The notes under the pieces were generated by a model that was not told where the DNA came from, did no database searches, and was given only the letters and a program-made list of their open reading frames with translations. Made by a program: the position numbers and the translations under genes. Positions 50,605 to 59,202 of a stretch of 64,000 nucleotides of DNA are shown here, piece by piece. Origin of the DNA: Salicibibacter cibarius (GTDB lineage Bacteria; Bacillota; Bacilli; Bacillales; Marinococcaceae); the NCBI RefSeq assembly GCF_016495725.1, contig NZ_CP054705.1, forward strand, positions 310,001-374,000, read 5' to 3'. Position 1 is the first letter of the stretch, and each line of letters opens with the position of its first letter.

Positions 50605-50895
50605 ATGATTAATACGCCTTTTGTAAATATTCAAATTGATGATGAAGCATTGGAACAGCAAATCCTCAAACAAATCGAAGAACAGATGCAGGAAATCGGG
50701 CATGACAAGATTTTTTACAGCCTAGATGATTTGATGGAAGTCACGTCCTTTTCAAAAGGGCACATTATGAATACCTTTTTCGATGACCCACGGTTTAAAC
50801 AAATCAGGCGAAAAATCGGTCGAAAATGGGTGTTTCCCGTTGCAGAAACGAACGAGTTCCTAAAGCAATGGATTCAGGAACAGCCGCACGAATAA
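50605..50895 (+). CDS. Excisionase-like helix-turn-helix protein
   Basis: This is a 96-residue protein from the ATG at 50605 (AGAGAGG upstream). After a coiled N-terminus (EQQILKQIEEQMQEIG), it has the HTH DLMEVTSFSKGHIMNTFFDDPRFKQIRRKIGRKWVFPVAETNEFLKQW, as in small DNA-binding proteins upstream of integrases on Bacillus and Staphylococcus elements. It is likely an excisionase or a helper of the adjacent integrase, which is now broken. Confidence 0.7.
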   Translation: MINTPFVNIQIDDEALEQQILKQIEEQMQEIGHDKIFYSLDDLMEVTSFSKGHIMNTFFDDPRFKQIRRKIGRKWVFPVAETNEFLKQWIQEQPHE

Positions 50896-50909
50896 AGAAT
50901 TGAATTATA

Positions 50910-50960
50910 GGAGAACAGTTTGCTATGCTCTTAGTGTATGTAGCTGTTCTCCTTAAATTT
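50910..50960 (+). terminator. Hairpin between the HTH gene and the integrase gene
   Basis: GGAGAACAG (50910-50918) and CTGTTCTCC (50944-50952) form a perfect 9-bp stem with a 25-base loop, then TTAAATTTTT. It would reduce read-through into the integrase gene. Confidence 0.7.
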
Positions 50961-50980
50961 TTAAGGGGGTGAGGGAAAAT

Positions 50981-52043
50981 ATGGCAATTGAAAAGATTAA
51001 AGAAAACGGAATTGTCGTAGCGTATCGTTCCAATGTCTACTATAAAGGCAGGCGCTACATTGGGGCAAGAAGACACTCAAAGAAAGAAGCTGATTTAGAT
51101 GAAGCGGAGCAAAAGAGGGATTTGCTCACAGGCAACCATCTTGAAGAGTCTCGAAAAACATTAAAAGATGGCTTCGATGATTACATGACGTTGGTTGCGC
51201 CGAAACGTTTAGGATCAATCGCTCTACAAGGTGCAGAGTCCTACTTTAAAAATCATATTGAACCAGTGTTCGGTTTCGAGAGATGGTAAGCATCAAATCC
51301 ATTGAAATTCAAAAATTTTTTGTGCAAAAAGAAAAAGAGTTGGCTAATTCCACCATCATCAAGATGTATACGCTGATGAATCAAATCTATAAAATGATGC
51401 TTCAATGGAATTGAAAGCGAACCCGTTGGATGGCGTTCAAAAGCCACAACCTGACTACAAAGAAAAAAGTACGTGGACAAAAGAAGAATGCCACAGGTTT
51501 TTATCTGTTGCGGAGGAATATCATAGCTATATAGCTTTCTGGCTTGCACTACAGTTCGGCTTGCGCTTCTCGGAAGTTCTTGGTTTACAATGGGGAAGCA
51601 TCGACTTTAACACTAATACCTTACATGTTTATGAAGCCTATCATGAAAAGGAAAAAGAACTAGGTCGACTAAAAACGGCATCCTCTCGACGAGACATCCC
51701 GATTTCTGATCGACAAGCAGAATATTTAAAGCAATATAAAGAGAAACAAACGCCGAAATCTGATGTTGTTGTTGCAAACTTAAAAGGCGGTTATATGATG
51801 AAACGAAACGTACGACGAGCGATGCAACGCATTTGTGAACGTGCTGAAGTCAAACAGATCACGTTTCATGAATTGAGGCATACGCACGCTACTTTAATGC
51901 TAGAAATGAACGAACACGTAAAAATCGTTCAGCAACGTTTAGGGCACGTTAAAGCTGAAACGACTATGGACATTTATTCGCATGTCCGCCCACAGGTGCA
52001 TCAAGATTCTGCGGAACGTTTCTCAAACTTTTTTAATGCGTAG
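50981..52043 (+). pseudogene. Tyrosine-recombinase integrase, broken by two frameshifts
   Basis: The first segment (to 51289) holds the N-terminal arm-binding region (GIVVAYRSNVYYKGRRYIGARRH) and ends FGFERW. A middle segment in a second frame (about 51284-51414) holds the SAM-like core-binding helices (STIIKMYTLMNQIYKMM). The third (from about 51405) holds the catalytic domain: LQFGLRFSEVLGL with the first Arg, HELRHTHATLM with His-x-x-Arg, RLGHVKAETTMDIYSHV with the second His and the Tyr nucleophile. All catalytic residues are preserved but the chain cannot be made in one piece. It resembles ICE/phage integrases of Bacillus that recombine at tRNA genes. GGGGGTGAGG precedes the ATG. Confidence 0.9.
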
Positions 52044-52135
52044 AAAAGGTAAGGGTGAGCGGCTCATGTCGTCACTGTCTCGTCACTGCAATTCATAATG
52101 CAAACATGAGGAAAAGCTGAAAACCTTGATATGAC

Positions 52136-52186
52136 TGGAGCTTCCTGCCGGACTCGAACCGGCGACCTCATCCTTACCATTGATGG
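52136..52186 (-). tRNA. 3' fragment of tRNA-Thr(GGT), probable attachment site
   Basis: On the minus strand the DNA reads the anticodon loop ATGGTAA, the 3' anticodon strand GGATG, the T-arm GCCGG-TTCGAGT-CCGGC, the acceptor strand AGGAAGC, T and CCA. This matches the 3' half of Bacillus tRNA-Thr(GGT). The D-arm and the 5' acceptor strand (expected GCTTCCT) are absent upstream. A 3' tRNA piece about 90 bases after an integrase gene is the usual signature of an att site left by an element that integrates into the tRNA gene. The complete tRNA should lie at the other end of that element. Confidence 0.8.
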
Positions 52187-52509
52187 GAAAGGGTTAAAAA
52201 TCGTTTTTGATCATTTTACCGTATCACCATAATAGAAGCCCCAACCCTTGATATAAAGAGATAATTTTGGACCTCTTATAATGAACAAAGATCGTATTGT
52301 GCCAAAAAATGATCCAGTTTCGAATGTTTTGGTGCCAAATTTGTGCCGCTATTGTTTTATGTAATTAAGTTCTTTACTTGGAAAAAAATGTTGTTTGCTG
52401 TGAAATAAAATTCTATACTGAAACTGGTTGTTACCCTTAAGCAAACGGTATTATTGAATAAGGATTTCTCGCTAATGTACACAATTGCTGAAGAAGAAAG
52501 AAAGAATAA
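52187..52509. other. Intergenic stretch between the tRNA fragment and the ars promoter
   Basis: No gene or RNA is recognised. It is A+T-rich with no continuation of the tRNA sequence, so the tRNA homology ends at about 52186. Confidence 0.5.
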
Positions 52510-52573
52510 ATCAAATTAACTTGATATATTATCGGTGTTTGTGCTATCGTTAACTGGATCAATAATATTTGAT
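52510..52573 (+). promoter_or_regulatory. Two ArsR-type operators before arsR
   Basis: ATCAA-6 bases-TTGAT occurs at 52510-52525 and again at 52558-52573. Both match the imperfect ATCAAAT/ATTTGAT dyads bound by ArsR-family repressors. The second lies within 20 bases of the arsR start codon. Confidence 0.75.
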
Positions 52574-52589
52574 TAAGGTGGTGGATGAT

Positions 52590-52916
52590 TTGGATGCAGT
52601 ATCACCCGATGAACTTTCCATTAATACTTTAGAGAAGTATGAACATACGTTTAAAGCTTTAGCAGATAAAAAACGATTGCATTTACTTCATCTGTTGAGT
52701 AGAAGAGGAAAAACTTGTGTCTGTGACCTGACAGAAGAGTTAGATATGAGTCAATCGAAGCTTTCATACCATCTGAAAATACTGATGGATGCTAACCTTT
52801 TGGTTAGGGAAACCAAAGGTACATGGAGTTATTATGAGATTAACGAAGTGGAAATGGATCGGGTGCTCTCGGATGAATTATGTTGTGTGTTTAAACCTGG
52901 ATTCAATAAGTGTTAG
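52590..52916 (+). CDS. arsR: Arsenic-responsive repressor ArsR
   Basis: The protein has 108 residues from a TTG with AAGGTGGTGG upstream; the open frame extends back into the operator. The winged helix is KALADKKRLHLLHLLSRRGKTCVCDLTEELDMSQSKLSYHLKILMDANLL. The CVC in the recognition region is the As(III)-binding Cys pair of the ELCVCDL type. Additional Cys residues occur near the C-terminus (ELCCVFKPGFNKC). It should leave its operators when arsenite binds. ArsI, ArsB and ArsC genes follow on the same strand. Confidence 0.9.
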   Translation: MDAVSPDELSINTLEKYEHTFKALADKKRLHLLHLLSRRGKTCVCDLTEELDMSQSKLSYHLKILMDANLLVRETKGTWSYYEINEVEMDRVLSDELCCVFKPGFNKC

Positions 52917-52970
52917 TAACTTTTTGAATCCAATAAATCAAAAAAAATTGATGATATAGGAGATGTATTC

Positions 52971-53366
52971 ATGACCAACGTGCATATTGGGTTAAACGTA
53001 AGAGATCTAGAGGAAAGTAAAACCTTTTATGAAAAAATGCTCGGCGTTACGCCTGCAAAGGAAAAACATGATTATATTAAGTTCCTAACGGCTGATCCAA
53101 ATTTGAATTTAACTTTAACACCAACAGAACAAGTGGAAGGAAATCATATTAACCATTTAGGCGTACAATTGGAGAGCAAAGATGAAGTGACCAAACATAA
53201 AGAACGGCTTGAAAAGGTCGGTTTCTTTGCCCGGGAAGAAATGGATACTACATGTTGCTACGCTCTGCAAGATAAGTTTTGGGTAACCGATCCTGATGGG
53301 AATGAATGGGAATATTTTTATACTAAGGATGATGTAGAAGAAAATAATGCTTGTTGTGCAGGTTAA
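52971..53366 (+). CDS. arsI: ArsI/CadI-family VOC protein, probable C-As lyase
   Basis: This is a 131-residue single VOC-domain protein: VHIGLNVRDLEESKTFYEKMLGV, INHLGVQLES, TTCCYALQDKFWVTDPDGNEWEYF. Its position between arsR and an arsenite pump and the vicinal Cys pair (CC at about 101-102) match ArsI. ArsI is the Fe(II)-dependent dioxygenase that cleaves the carbon-arsenic bond of trivalent organoarsenicals. A second Cys pair ends the protein (NACCAG). CadI of mycobacteria is a close relative and cannot be excluded. AGGAGATG precedes the ATG. Confidence 0.82.
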   Translation: MTNVHIGLNVRDLEESKTFYEKMLGVTPAKEKHDYIKFLTADPNLNLTLTPTEQVEGNHINHLGVQLESKDEVTKHKERLEKVGFFAREEMDTTCCYALQDKFWVTDPDGNEWEYFYTKDDVEENNACCAG

Positions 53367-53416
53367 TATTCGATGGTGAAAACCATACTCGTTAATCGTA
53401 AGGGAGAACGCATACG

Positions 53417-54715
53417 TTGATTTCAGTCATTTTAGCATCTGCGATATTTATCATTACGCTCGTTTTAGTCATTTGGCAACCTAAGAACCTTGATATTGGT
53501 TGGTCTGCATGCGGCGGTGCCATCATTGCATTACTTCTCGGTGTTGTTTCCTTTGGCGATGTCATTGAAGTCACAGGTATTGTTTGGAATGCGACCTTAA
53601 CGTTTGTTGCCGTTATTATCATTTCGTTAATTTTGGATGAGATTGGTTTTTTCGAATGGTCAGCACTCCATATGACGCGTGCGGCCAAAGGAAATGCCGT
53701 GCTCATGTTTGTCTATGTCTGTATTTTAGGTTCCATCGTCGCTGCATTTTTCGCCAATGACGGTGCAGCTTTAATTCTAACGCCTATCGTTTTAGCCATG
53801 GTTCGCTCTTTGAATTTTAACGAAACGATGGTGTTTCCATTTATTATTGCGAGTGGATTTATTGCTGATTCCACCTCACTCCCGTTGATTGTGAGTAACT
53901 TAGTCAACATTGTTTCGGCGGATTTCTTTGGGATAGGATTTATTGAATATGCAACACGGATGATTGTTCCAAATTTCTTTTCATTAGTGGCCAGTATCCT
54001 TGTTTTGTATCTCTATTTTAGAAAAAGCATTCCAAAACGATATGATTATGAAAAACTACAAAAGCCTGTGACAGCCATTAAAGATGAAAAAATGTTCCGG
54101 ATCTCGTGGTTTGTTTTATCAGTATTATTAATTGGTTATCTCGTTAGTGAGTTCCTACATATTCCTGTATCCATTGTTGCGGGAATGATTGCCCTTATCT
54201 TTTTGGGGATTGCCAGCAAGAGCCCTGCTGTCGCTACACGCTCCGTTCTCAAAGGTGCACCATGGAACATTGTCTTTTTCTCGGTTGGGATGTATGTCGT
54301 TGTGTTTGGTCTGCAAAATGTCGGCTTAACGGATGTTCTAGCTTCAGGACTTGAATATGTTGCGGAGCAAGGTGTTTTTGCGGCAACCATGGGCATGGGC
54401 TTTTTAGCAGCGGTTCTGTCTTCGATCATGAACAATATGCCTACGGTCATGATCAATGCAATAGCGATTGATACAACCGCAGCAACGGGATTGATGAAAG
54501 AAGCAATGGTTTATGCAAATGTGGTCGGTTCTGACTTGGGGCCAAAAATTACGCCGATTGGTTCATTAGCAACGTTATTGTGGCTACACGTCCTTACGCA
54601 AAAGGGAGTGAAAATTTCCTGGTGGACGTACTTTAAGACAGGCATTGTTATTACATTACCCGTCTTATTTATCACCTTACTTGGACTTTATCTCTGGTTA
54701 ATGCTGATTAGCTAA
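53417..54715 (+). CDS. arsB: Arsenite efflux pump ArsB
   Basis: The 432 residues start at TTG with AAGGGAG upstream, giving about twelve membrane helices. The sequence [87 protein letters not shown] and [23 protein letters not shown] follows S. aureus-type ArsB throughout. It exports arsenite and antimonite, alone or with an ArsA ATPase (none is present here). It lies 50 bases after arsI and 20 before arsC. Confidence 0.95.
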   Translation: MISVILASAIFIITLVLVIWQPKNLDIGWSACGGAIIALLLGVVSFGDVIEVTGIVWNATLTFVAVIIISLILDEIGFFEWSALHMTRAAKGNAVLMFVYVCILGSIVAAFFANDGAALILTPIVLAMVRSLNFNETMVFPFIIASGFIADSTSLPLIVSNLVNIVSADFFGIGFIEYATRMIVPNFFSLVASILVLYLYFRKSIPKRYDYEKLQKPVTAIKDEKMFRISWFVLSVLLIGYLVSEFLHIPVSIVAGMIALIFLGIASKSPAVATRSVLKGAPWNIVFFSVGMYVVVFGLQNVGLTDVLASGLEYVAEQGVFAATMGMGFLAAVLSSIMNNMPTVMINAIAIDTTAATGLMKEAMVYANVVGSDLGPKITPIGSLATLLWLHVLTQKGVKISWWTYFKTGIVITLPVLFITLLGLYLWLMLIS

Positions 54716-54735
54716 GGAAAAGGAGAAAACCCTTC

Positions 54736-55164
54736 ATGTCTAAAAAAACGATCTATTTTATTTGCACGGGAAACGCATGCCGTAGCCAAATGGCGGAAGG
54801 ATGGGCCAAACATTATTTAGGTAAGGAATGGAACGTGTATAGTGCAGGTGTCGAAGCGCACGGTTTAAACACAAATGCAATAAAAGCCATGCGTGAAGTA
54901 AGCATCGATATTTCTAATCAAACATCAGAAGTGATTGATACGGACTTATGGAACGACGTTGATATGATTGTGACCCTTTGCGGAGATGCGGCGGATCGTT
55001 GTCCGATGCCACCGTCGCATATTCGCCGTGAACATTGGGGGTTTGATGATCCGGCGAAAGCTGAAGGATCAGATGAAGAGAAGTGGGCTGAATTCCAACG
55101 CGTACGTGATGAAATCGGCCACCGCATTCAAGAATTTGCGAAACAAGGACTACCTAATAGATAG
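54736..55164 (+). CDS. arsC: Thioredoxin-coupled arsenate reductase ArsC
   Basis: This is a 142-residue reductase of the low-molecular-weight phosphatase fold. The P-loop [14 protein letters not shown] carries the nucleophile Cys (about 11). The redox Cys pair lies in [13 protein letters not shown] (about 81 and 88). [12 protein letters not shown] contains the Asp of the acid. It reduces arsenate to arsenite using thioredoxin, feeding ArsB. AAAAGGAGAAAA precedes the ATG. It ends the ars operon; the next gene is convergent, with only three bases between stops. Confidence 0.95.
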   Translation: MSKKTIYFICTGNACRSQMAEGWAKHYLGKEWNVYSAGVEAHGLNTNAIKAMREVSIDISNQTSEVIDTDLWNDVDMIVTLCGDAADRCPMPPSHIRREHWGFDDPAKAEGSDEEKWAEFQRVRDEIGHRIQEFAKQGLPNR

Positions 55165-55167
55165 CCC

Positions 55168-56343
55168 TCAAAGTAAGCCGATGAGCGAACCTCCTATGGC
55201 TCCGGAAAGAACAATGATCCAAGGCGGGAGTTTCCAATAAGCGAGCATAAAGAACAACAGTGCAGCTAAAGCAAAGTCCATAGGGGTGAGAATGGCACTT
55301 GTCCATATGGGTTGGTAAAATGCTGAGATGAGTATTCCTATAACGGCTGCATTAATTCCCATAAATGCACCTTTAATCTTACTGTTTTCTCTCAATGAAT
55401 ACCAAAATGGCAACGTTCCTAATATAAGGAGAAATGCTGGTAGGAAGATCGCAACTGTTGCCATTAGTCCACCTGCCCAGCCACCAATATCAGCTCCGAT
55501 ATAGGAAGCAAACGTAAAAAGGGGTCCCGGAACAGCTTGGGCTGCACCATAACCGGCTAGAAATGACTCTTCACTGATTAATCCGGTAGGAACAAATTCT
55601 CGTTCTAAAAGAGGAAGGACCACATGTCCGCCCCCGAACACTAAGGATCCTGCACGATAAAAGCTATCGAATATGCTAATCCAAGTGATTGAACTAAAAT
55701 GACTTAAAATCGGGAGGGCTGCCAATAGTCCGAAAAATAATGTTAAGCAAATCCCCCCAAACCTTTTTGAAATCGGAAATTTCATGGATAGTTTTTCTTC
55801 GTTTTGGTTGTTTCTAAATATAAAGTAACCTAGGAGCCCTGCAACAAGAATGACACCGATTTGAGAAAGAAAGTGAGGGATCATCAATGTCGCGATTAAA
55901 GCAAATAACGCAATGGTCTTTCTTGTTAAATCCGGTGTTAAGTTTCGAGCCATACCGAGGATTGCATGAGCAACGACAGCAACGGCTACAATTTTCAATC
56001 CTTGAATAAAACCAGCGTCTGCTACCCCGAACTCTTGGGCGATAAATGCGAATAGAATTAGAGCAATGACGGATGGCAATGTAAATCCGAGAAAAGAAAT
56101 AAAGCCACCAAAAATTCCACCTCTCATTATCCCAATACCTATCCCGACTTGACTGCTGGCGGGTCCGGGTAAAAACTGACTTAAAGCGACCAAGTCAGCA
56201 TAACTTTTTTCATCCATCCATTTCCTTCTGCGCACATATTCTTCATGAAAATAACCCAGGTGAGCAATAGGACCGCCAAATGAAGTAAGCCCAAGTCTTG
56301 TGGAAACAACTAAAATCTCTAAAAGTTGTTTGAAGTAATTCAT
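55168..56343 (-). CDS. chrA: Chromate transporter ChrA
   Basis: The protein has 391 residues with two CHR domains. The first contains TSFGGPIAHLGYFHEEYVRRRKWMDEKSYADLVALSQFLPGPASSQVGIGIG. The second contains AGSLVFGGGHVVLPLLEREFV and YGAAQAVPGPLFTFASYIG. This is the long-chain ChrA form with about ten or more membrane helices, exporting chromate. It follows a PadR regulator by 15 bases on the same strand, so the two are probably co-transcribed, and runs convergently to ars. Confidence 0.93.
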   Translation of the reverse strand: MNYFKQLLEILVVSTRLGLTSFGGPIAHLGYFHEEYVRRRKWMDEKSYADLVALSQFLPGPASSQVGIGIGIMRGGIFGGFISFLGFTLPSVIALILFAFIAQEFGVADAGFIQGLKIVAVAVVAHAILGMARNLTPDLTRKTIALFALIATLMIPHFLSQIGVILVAGLLGYFIFRNNQNEEKLSMKFPISKRFGGICLTLFFGLLAALPILSHFSSITWISIFDSFYRAGSLVFGGGHVVLPLLEREFVPTGLISEESFLAGYGAAQAVPGPLFTFASYIGADIGGWAGGLMATVAIFLPAFLLILGTLPFWYSLRENSKIKGAFMGINAAVIGILISAFYQPIWTSAILTPMDFALAALLFFMLAYWKLPPWIIVLSGAIGGSLIGLL

Positions 56344-56358
56344 TACTACGCCTCTTTT

Positions 56359-56667
56359 CTAATCTTTGATTTCCTTAAAAAGTTCATAAGCCTTATTCCT
56401 GGCTTCAACTAATATTTTTTCCCCTTGCTCTGTGATGGAGTAGTATTTTCGAATCTTGCCGTCAACATTTCGATTCTCTTTCGTTAACAATCCATCGGAT
56501 TCCATCGTGTGTAGAATGGGATAGAGTGTTCCGGCGCTAATATCGTATCCGTGTTCTTTTAACTCCTCGACCATCCATACACCATAAATGGGATGCTCTT
56601 TTGCATGATGTAGAATATGGATTTGAATAAAACCAAGGAATAGCTTTCGTAGAATTTTCTTTTCCAA
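56359..56667 (-). CDS. PadR-family transcriptional regulator
   Basis: This is a 102-residue short-form PadR: FIQIHILHHAKEHPIYGVWMVEELKEHGYDISAGTLYPILHTMESDGLL then the wing KIRKYYSITEQGEKIL. It probably represses itself and chrA; in several Bacillus-type strains chrA is paired with a PadR (ChrI-like). A clean dyad lies about 30 bases upstream of its start. GGAGG precedes its ATG. Confidence 0.88.
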   Translation of the reverse strand: MEKKILRKLFLGFIQIHILHHAKEHPIYGVWMVEELKEHGYDISAGTLYPILHTMESDGLLTKENRNVDGKIRKYYSITEQGEKILVEARNKAYELFKEIKD

Positions 56668-56695
56668 ATTCAGACCTCCTAAACTATATAAAAAA

Positions 56696-56718
56696 CCGAT
56701 ATCTATATACGATATCGG
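56696..56718 (-). promoter_or_regulatory. Probable PadR operator
   Basis: CCGATATC (56696-56703) and GATATCGG (56711-56718) form a perfect dyad around TATATAC, in the promoter region of the padR-chrA transcript. Confidence 0.65.
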
Positions 56719-56868
56719 AATTATATAATGAAGGAGTTATGATTTCAAGACTCTCACATGGATATTTACATAATCTTAATGTTCATTTAACAAGGAGGTT
56801 TTAAGTCAATAAGTACATGTAAATCACTCAACAAAAGAGCACCTATTCTATCCGATTAAAAAGAAAAA

Positions 56869-56901
56869 AGGCACGCTTCATCGTTGTATCCACACGTGCC
56901 T
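56869..56901 (-). terminator. Rho-independent terminator
   Basis: On the minus strand AGGCACG and CGTGCCT pair (56901-56895 with 56875-56869), followed by TTTTTTCTTTTTAAT. It ends the thiol-redox operon that begins at 58934. Confidence 0.85.
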
Positions 56902-56915
56902 GCTATTTTCTCTGT

Positions 56916-57575
56916 TTACGCTTCTTCCTCAATCAGCTCAACAATCCGTTCGTAATCAAAAGGGTCTTCGAGCATGATACCGTTTATTATGATTGTTGGA
57001 GTTAAGGAGACCTCATACTCTTCAACCAGTTCTTGATCCATCATCACGTTTTCACTGAATGCAGCATTTTGAATATCTTCTTCAAGCTGTTCTTCATCAA
57101 TGGTGCCATCCGAACCAGAAGCAATCTCCACCAGTTTATCAATGGTCACCCATGCATCATCATGAGATTGAGCCTCAGGCTGTTCTTGAAAAACATCTTT
57201 ATGAAAAGACCAGAAAGCTCCAGGGGATTGTTCCCAAACGGCTTCACTGGCTAGCGCAGCCAGCAAGGATTCCTCGCCATGGAAGAGCGTATTAATATAG
57301 GCAAACTGGACTTGCCCCGATTCTATATAGTCTTCTTCAAGTTGGGGAAATACGGTTTCATCCCAATCTTTACAAGCCGGGCATTTATAATCTCCAAACT
57401 CAATAACCGTAACCGGAGCGTCCGAATCACCGAGCGTTGGTTGCTCTTCAACGGAAGGCATATCAACATCCGCCTCTTCATTTTGATTTAGCAAGAAAAA
57501 TGAAAGGACAACCACACCCAAAACTGCAATACTTGTAATGAGCACCAACCTTTTTACTTTTGCATTTGTATTCAA
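56916..57575 (-). CDS. DsbA-family thiol-disulfide oxidoreductase, BdbD-like
   Basis: This is a 219-residue membrane-anchored protein: one N-terminal helix (LITSIAVLGVVVLSFFLL), an acidic linker, then a thioredoxin-fold domain with inserted helices. The active site is CPAC in GDYKCPACKDWDET (about 79-82) and the cis-Pro loop is SLTPTIIING. BdbD/DsbA proteins introduce disulfides into exported proteins. It is the last gene of a minus-strand group with CcdA and a TlpA-like protein. Several relatives in Bacillus metal-resistance regions have the same composition. Confidence 0.88.
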   Translation of the reverse strand: MNTNAKVKRLVLITSIAVLGVVVLSFFLLNQNEEADVDMPSVEEQPTLGDSDAPVTVIEFGDYKCPACKDWDETVFPQLEEDYIESGQVQFAYINTLFHGEESLLAALASEAVWEQSPGAFWSFHKDVFQEQPEAQSHDDAWVTIDKLVEIASGSDGTIDEEQLEEDIQNAAFSENVMMDQELVEEYEVSLTPTIIINGIMLEDPFDYERIVELIEEEA

Positions 57576-57647
57576 TCGTCTACCTCATTTCGTATCTAAG
57601 AGTGTATATTTTAATAGTCATTAACCCCTAACTACAGACACAATCAT

Positions 57648-58367
57648 CTAAATCATCCAGGAAGGGACAAACTGCCCTAAATACATGGATATGGTTTGAA
57701 AATAGCCTGTAAAAAGAAGAATGCCTAAGACAATCATAATGATTCCACTGATTTTCTGAACGGCTGGCAAAAAACGATGAATAGAACTGAGCTTCTGAAA
57801 GGATTTTGCATAAAGGAGCGAAACTCCCATAAATGGAACCCCTAACCCCATAGAATAAACAAAAAGCATGCTTGATCCGGCAAGCATTGATCCGGATGTT
57901 CCTGCGAGCGTTAAGATGGATCCCAGGACGATCCCAATACAAGGCATCCATCCAGCCGCAAATACAAGACCAAAACCAACGGAACCCGTGAAACTCGTGC
58001 TCTTTTTCGGGGTTTTCGCTACTTTTTTTTCGGAAAGTAAAGCACGAATCGTGATAATGCCGGACATTTGCAACCCAAACAGGATAATGATAATACCACC
58101 AAGTTGCATAATGGCTTCGCTGTACTGTCTAAACAATGAGCCGAGCAGGGTGGAAGATAAGCCAAGCAATAGGAAAATGATCGTAAAACCAATGATAAAT
58201 CCTATACTCCGGGAAAAAATCAGCTTACGATCCGCGTCAATGGCCTCCGACGATATGTTGCCCCCGGTAAGTTGGGCTAAATAAGCGGGTAAAAGCGGGA
58301 AAACACAAGGCGAGAAAAAAGATATTAATCCTGCTATAAAAGCGATCCCAAGTGATACATCATCCAT
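57648..58367 (-). CDS. ccdA: CcdA, thiol-disulfide exchange membrane protein
   Basis: The ATG at 58367 follows GGAGG at eight bases; the open frame reaches further upstream but without a site. The 239 residues have about six membrane helices. The conserved ISFFSPCVFPLLPAYLAQLTGG (about 15-36) and VFAAGWMPCIGIVLGSIL (about 138-155) carry the two redox Cys. CcdA passes electrons from cytosolic thioredoxin to extracytoplasmic thioredoxin-like proteins such as ResA and StoA, needed for cytochrome c maturation and sporulation. Here it lies among three thioredoxin-like genes, probably their reductant. Confidence 0.93.
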   Translation of the reverse strand: MDDVSLGIAFIAGLISFFSPCVFPLLPAYLAQLTGGNISSEAIDADRKLIFSRSIGFIIGFTIIFLLLGLSSTLLGSLFRQYSEAIMQLGGIIIILFGLQMSGIITIRALLSEKKVAKTPKKSTSFTGSVGFGLVFAAGWMPCIGIVLGSILTLAGTSGSMLAGSSMLFVYSMGLGVPFMGVSLLYAKSFQKLSSIHRFLPAVQKISGIIMIVLGILLFTGYFQTISMYLGQFVPSWMI

Positions 58368-58412
58368 TATCAAAACCTCCAACCTATGTAAAATTCTCGT
58401 CATATTCCTTTG

Positions 58413-58934
58413 TTATAGAAAAGGTTCAAGCCTCTCTTCAATCATGTCTTCAGTCACTTCCCCTACAACCGTATCGACAATAATGCCCTCTTCGTTAATG
58501 AAATACGTCGTCGGAAGACCTTCAATCTGATATGCATCAGCCACTTCTCCCTCCATGTCAAAGAGGATGGGCATTGTGACTGGATGATCATTTAAGAATT
58601 CCATCGCCTCATCCGTGGTCCGTTCAAAGGACGTCATATTGACGGCGAGCACTTTAACACCGTCGTCACTATATTCTTGATGTACTTGATCGAGTAAAGG
58701 GAATTCCCGAATACAAGGTTCACACCAAGAAGCCCAAAGATTCATAATCACAAATGTTCCCTGTAGATCGCTTAAGGTCATGTCCTCTCCGTTAGCTTGC
58801 GGTAACTCAATATCCGGTGCTTCTTCACCTTGATTGGCACCAACTGGTGGAGAAGAAATCGTATTATAGATGACACTACCGATGACCAAGACAGCAATCA
58901 GAAGGGCTCCAATACTGATGACTTTCCGAATCAT
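58413..58934 (-). CDS. TlpA/ResA-like thiol-disulfide oxidoreductase
   Basis: This is a 173-residue membrane-anchored thioredoxin-like protein: N-terminal helix VISIGALLIAVLVIGSVIY, then LPQANGEDMTLSDLQGTFVIMNLWASWCEPCIREFPLLDQV. The active site is WCEPC (about 74-78), and GLPTTYFINEEG holds the cis-Pro. It is the first gene of the minus-strand operon with CcdA and the DsbA-like protein. It reduces disulfides on the outer side of the membrane, the direction opposite to DsbA. Confidence 0.9.
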   Translation of the reverse strand: MIRKVISIGALLIAVLVIGSVIYNTISSPPVGANQGEEAPDIELPQANGEDMTLSDLQGTFVIMNLWASWCEPCIREFPLLDQVHQEYSDDGVKVLAVNMTSFERTTDEAMEFLNDHPVTMPILFDMEGEVADAYQIEGLPTTYFINEEGIIVDTVVGEVTEDMIEERLEPFL

Positions 58935-59030
58935 TCGTTGTTACCTCCAAAGGCTATTTTTAGTTAAATCTCTCTAGCCATGTGAAATAAAATTTCTCTT
59001 AAAGTCTAGCAAATTTCAATAAATAGTTGC

Positions 59031-59046
59031 ATATTCATTTGAATAT
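59031..59046. promoter_or_regulatory. Palindrome in the divergent region between the TlpA-like and YtkA-like genes
   Basis: ATATTC-ATTT-GAATAT is a perfect dyad between two divergently transcribed operons. It resembles the TCAAAT/ATTTGA halves of the cadC operator at 61091. It could be a site for an ArsR/CadC-type regulator controlling both directions. Confidence 0.4.
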
Positions 59047-59202
59047 AATATTGACAGTTTAGTAACCATTCCATAAACTTGTTAAAGAAATGGAGAGCCA
59101 CAGTTACGAGCTCTTAATAACTCTTCGCAATTAGCCACTTCAACCGCCCTTTTTTCGCTAAAATATCAATCTTTATGCATTCATTTACTTGGAGGTATCC
59201 AT

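Noticed and set aside
52136-52260. Complete tRNA-Thr gene
   Set aside because: The 5' acceptor strand, D-arm and full anticodon stem are absent, so only a 3' fragment can be supported.
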